Source: CAZTZL01 sp964617625
Lineage (GTDB): Bacteria; Zhuqueibacterota; QNDG01; DSAB01
Length of the DNA: 12,256 nt
Assembly: GCA_964617625.1 (NCBI GenBank)
Contig: CAZTZL010000086.1
Span: forward strand, 1 to 12,256
Direction: 5' to 3'
The notes under the pieces are model-generated. The model was not told where the DNA came from, searched no databases, and worked only from the letters and a program-made list of their open reading frames with translations. The position numbers and the translations under genes are program-made. This document shows positions 11,526 through 12,256 of the stretch, piece after piece. Numbering within the stretch: position 1 is the first letter of the stretch; every line of letters starts with the position of its first letter.

Positions 11526-12256
11526 TTAAAAAGGCAGTGATTACCGCCGCGGGCAAAGGGACGCGCCACTATCCGGCCACCAATGCGGTGCAGAAAGAAC
11601 TGTTTCCTCTTGTGGATCGAGACGGCATCACCAAACCGGCACTTCAGATCATTGCGGAAGAAGCCCTGCATGCAGGGATTGAGGAAATCTGTATTATAGC
11701 TCAACCCGGCGTCAAAGAAAAGTTTATCAGTCATTTTCAGGGAATGGCCGACAATGAAAAATCTTTTTTTACCGATAAACCGTGGGCGTATGATCAGTCT
11801 GCTATTCTGGAACGATTGAGAAAGAAAATAACCTACGTCGAACAAAAAACGCAGGAAGGATTCGGCCATGCAGTTTACTGCGCGAAAGAGTGGGCCGGCA
11901 GCGAACCCTTTCTATTGTTGCTGGGGGATCACCTCTATATTTCGAATCGGGATGAATCCTGCATCGTCCAATTGATGCATGGATATGAAACACATCAACA
12001 AACTGTATTCGGACTAAAAAGCACACCTGCCGAACAGATCCATCTCTTCGGAACAGCCACAGGGGATCGAATCACTTCGGATCCACCGGCATACAGGCTG
12101 ATCCGCGTCTCTGAAAAGCCGGACATCCTTTTCGCTCAAAAACATTTGGCCGTGTCCGGCCTTCCGAAAAACCAGTTTCTCTGTTTCTTCGGGATGTATC
12201 TGTTCACACCAGTCATTTTTTCGATTCTCGGTGAACATGTCAAAAAAAATATCAGG
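11522..12256 (+). CDS. galU: UTP-glucose-1-phosphate uridylyltransferase, partial
   Basis: An open frame of 245 codons runs from ATG11522 to the window edge without a stop, and lacks perhaps 50 C-terminal residues judging by the usual length of about 290. It is a GalU-type nucleotidyltransferase making UDP-glucose from UTP and glucose-1-phosphate. Seen are the nucleotide-binding AVITAAGKGTRHYPAT (5-20), the lysine-containing KELFPLVD (25-32), KPALQIIAEEAL (38-49), GFGHAVYCAKEW (113-124), LLLLGDHLY (131-139) with the metal-binding Asp at 136, and RVSEKP (195-200). The H in GTRHYP and the insert DRDGIT differ from E. coli GalU (GTRMLP, KP directly) and suggest a subfamily. The ATGA overlap with udk implies coupled translation; UTP from salvage feeds this enzyme. 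Confidence 0.88.
   Translation, partial: MIKKAVITAAGKGTRHYPATNAVQKELFPLVDRDGITKPALQIIAEEALHAGIEEICIIAQPGVKEKFISHFQGMADNEKSFFTDKPWAYDQSAILERLRKKITYVEQKTQEGFGHAVYCAKEWAGSEPFLLLLGDHLYISNRDESCIVQLMHGYETHQQTVFGLKSTPAEQIHLFGTATGDRITSDPPAYRLIRVSEKPDILFAQKHLAVSGLPKNQFLCFFGMYLFTPVIFSILGEHVKKNIR

Noticed and set aside
10848..11869. Two long - strand open frames (177 and 214 codons)
   Set aside because: They are antisense to uridine kinase and galU, whose motifs are unambiguous. The translations are low-complexity and cysteine/phenylalanine-rich without recognisable domains.
1..12256. Mobile element, CRISPR array, tRNA/rRNA or defence system
   Set aside because: I looked on both strands for regularly spaced repeats, terminal inverted repeats, transposase or integrase motifs and conserved RNA-gene sequence and found none.

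Overview
This is an ordinary-looking stretch of bacterial chromosome with 14 protein genes, 13 on the + strand and one on the - strand, and AT-rich spacers between them. I see no rRNA, tRNA, CRISPR array, transposase or phage gene. The best taxonomic clue is the secreted protein at 6543-7430, whose C-terminal tail (YPNPFNPS, VRVFDIMGRE, LPGGLYFYQM, ending KAMYIK) is a type A sorting domain of the type IX secretion system. Such tails are typical of Bacteroidota and relatives in the FCB group, for example Ignavibacteria, Calditrichota, KSB1 and Marinimicrobia. A promoter-like site at 1552-1583 (TTTG, 20 bases, TATCTTTG) also fits the Bacteroidota-type promoter. A KSB1/Calditrichota-like FCB organism is my inference; the species cannot be named from this window.

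Layout. (1) 103-1534: a GNAT/FemAB-like acyltransferase followed by a DUF523 (TudS-like) Fe-S protein. (2) 1639-3422: an EamA transporter and a SAM-dependent methyltransferase, probably one transcript. (3) 3598-5876: an exported DUF1579-like protein, a PfkB-family sugar kinase close to 2-keto-3-deoxygluconate kinase, and a stand-alone PAS_10 sensory domain. (4) 5877-6542: 666 bases with no large gene but unusually many signals: two terminator-like hairpins, a candidate small RNA or leader with a 21-codon frame, alternating inverted repeats, and a perfect Shine-Dalgarno sequence facing only an ATT codon. (5) 6543-8153: the type IX cargo protein and a Blc-like lipocalin, separated by a strong hairpin. 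(6) 8227-8586: an RRM RNA-binding protein on the - strand, convergent with the lipocalin, with a shared bidirectional terminator. (7) 9007-10842: a SIMPL-domain protein, a DUF1648 membrane protein and a glycine-zipper membrane protein. (8) 10884-12256: uridine kinase, then a UTP-glucose-1-phosphate uridylyltransferase that overlaps it by ATGA and runs off the window.

Functional links. The only tight biochemical link is the last pair: uridine salvage feeds the UTP pool, and GalU uses UTP to make UDP-glucose for envelope polysaccharides. Much of the rest is envelope-related (acyltransferase, exported DUF1579, type IX cargo, lipocalin, SIMPL, small membrane proteins), but the genes do not form one recognisable pathway. 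I found no defence system or other clearly new multi-gene system. The most original material is in the non-coding DNA, above all 5877-6542 and the leader of the PAS gene.
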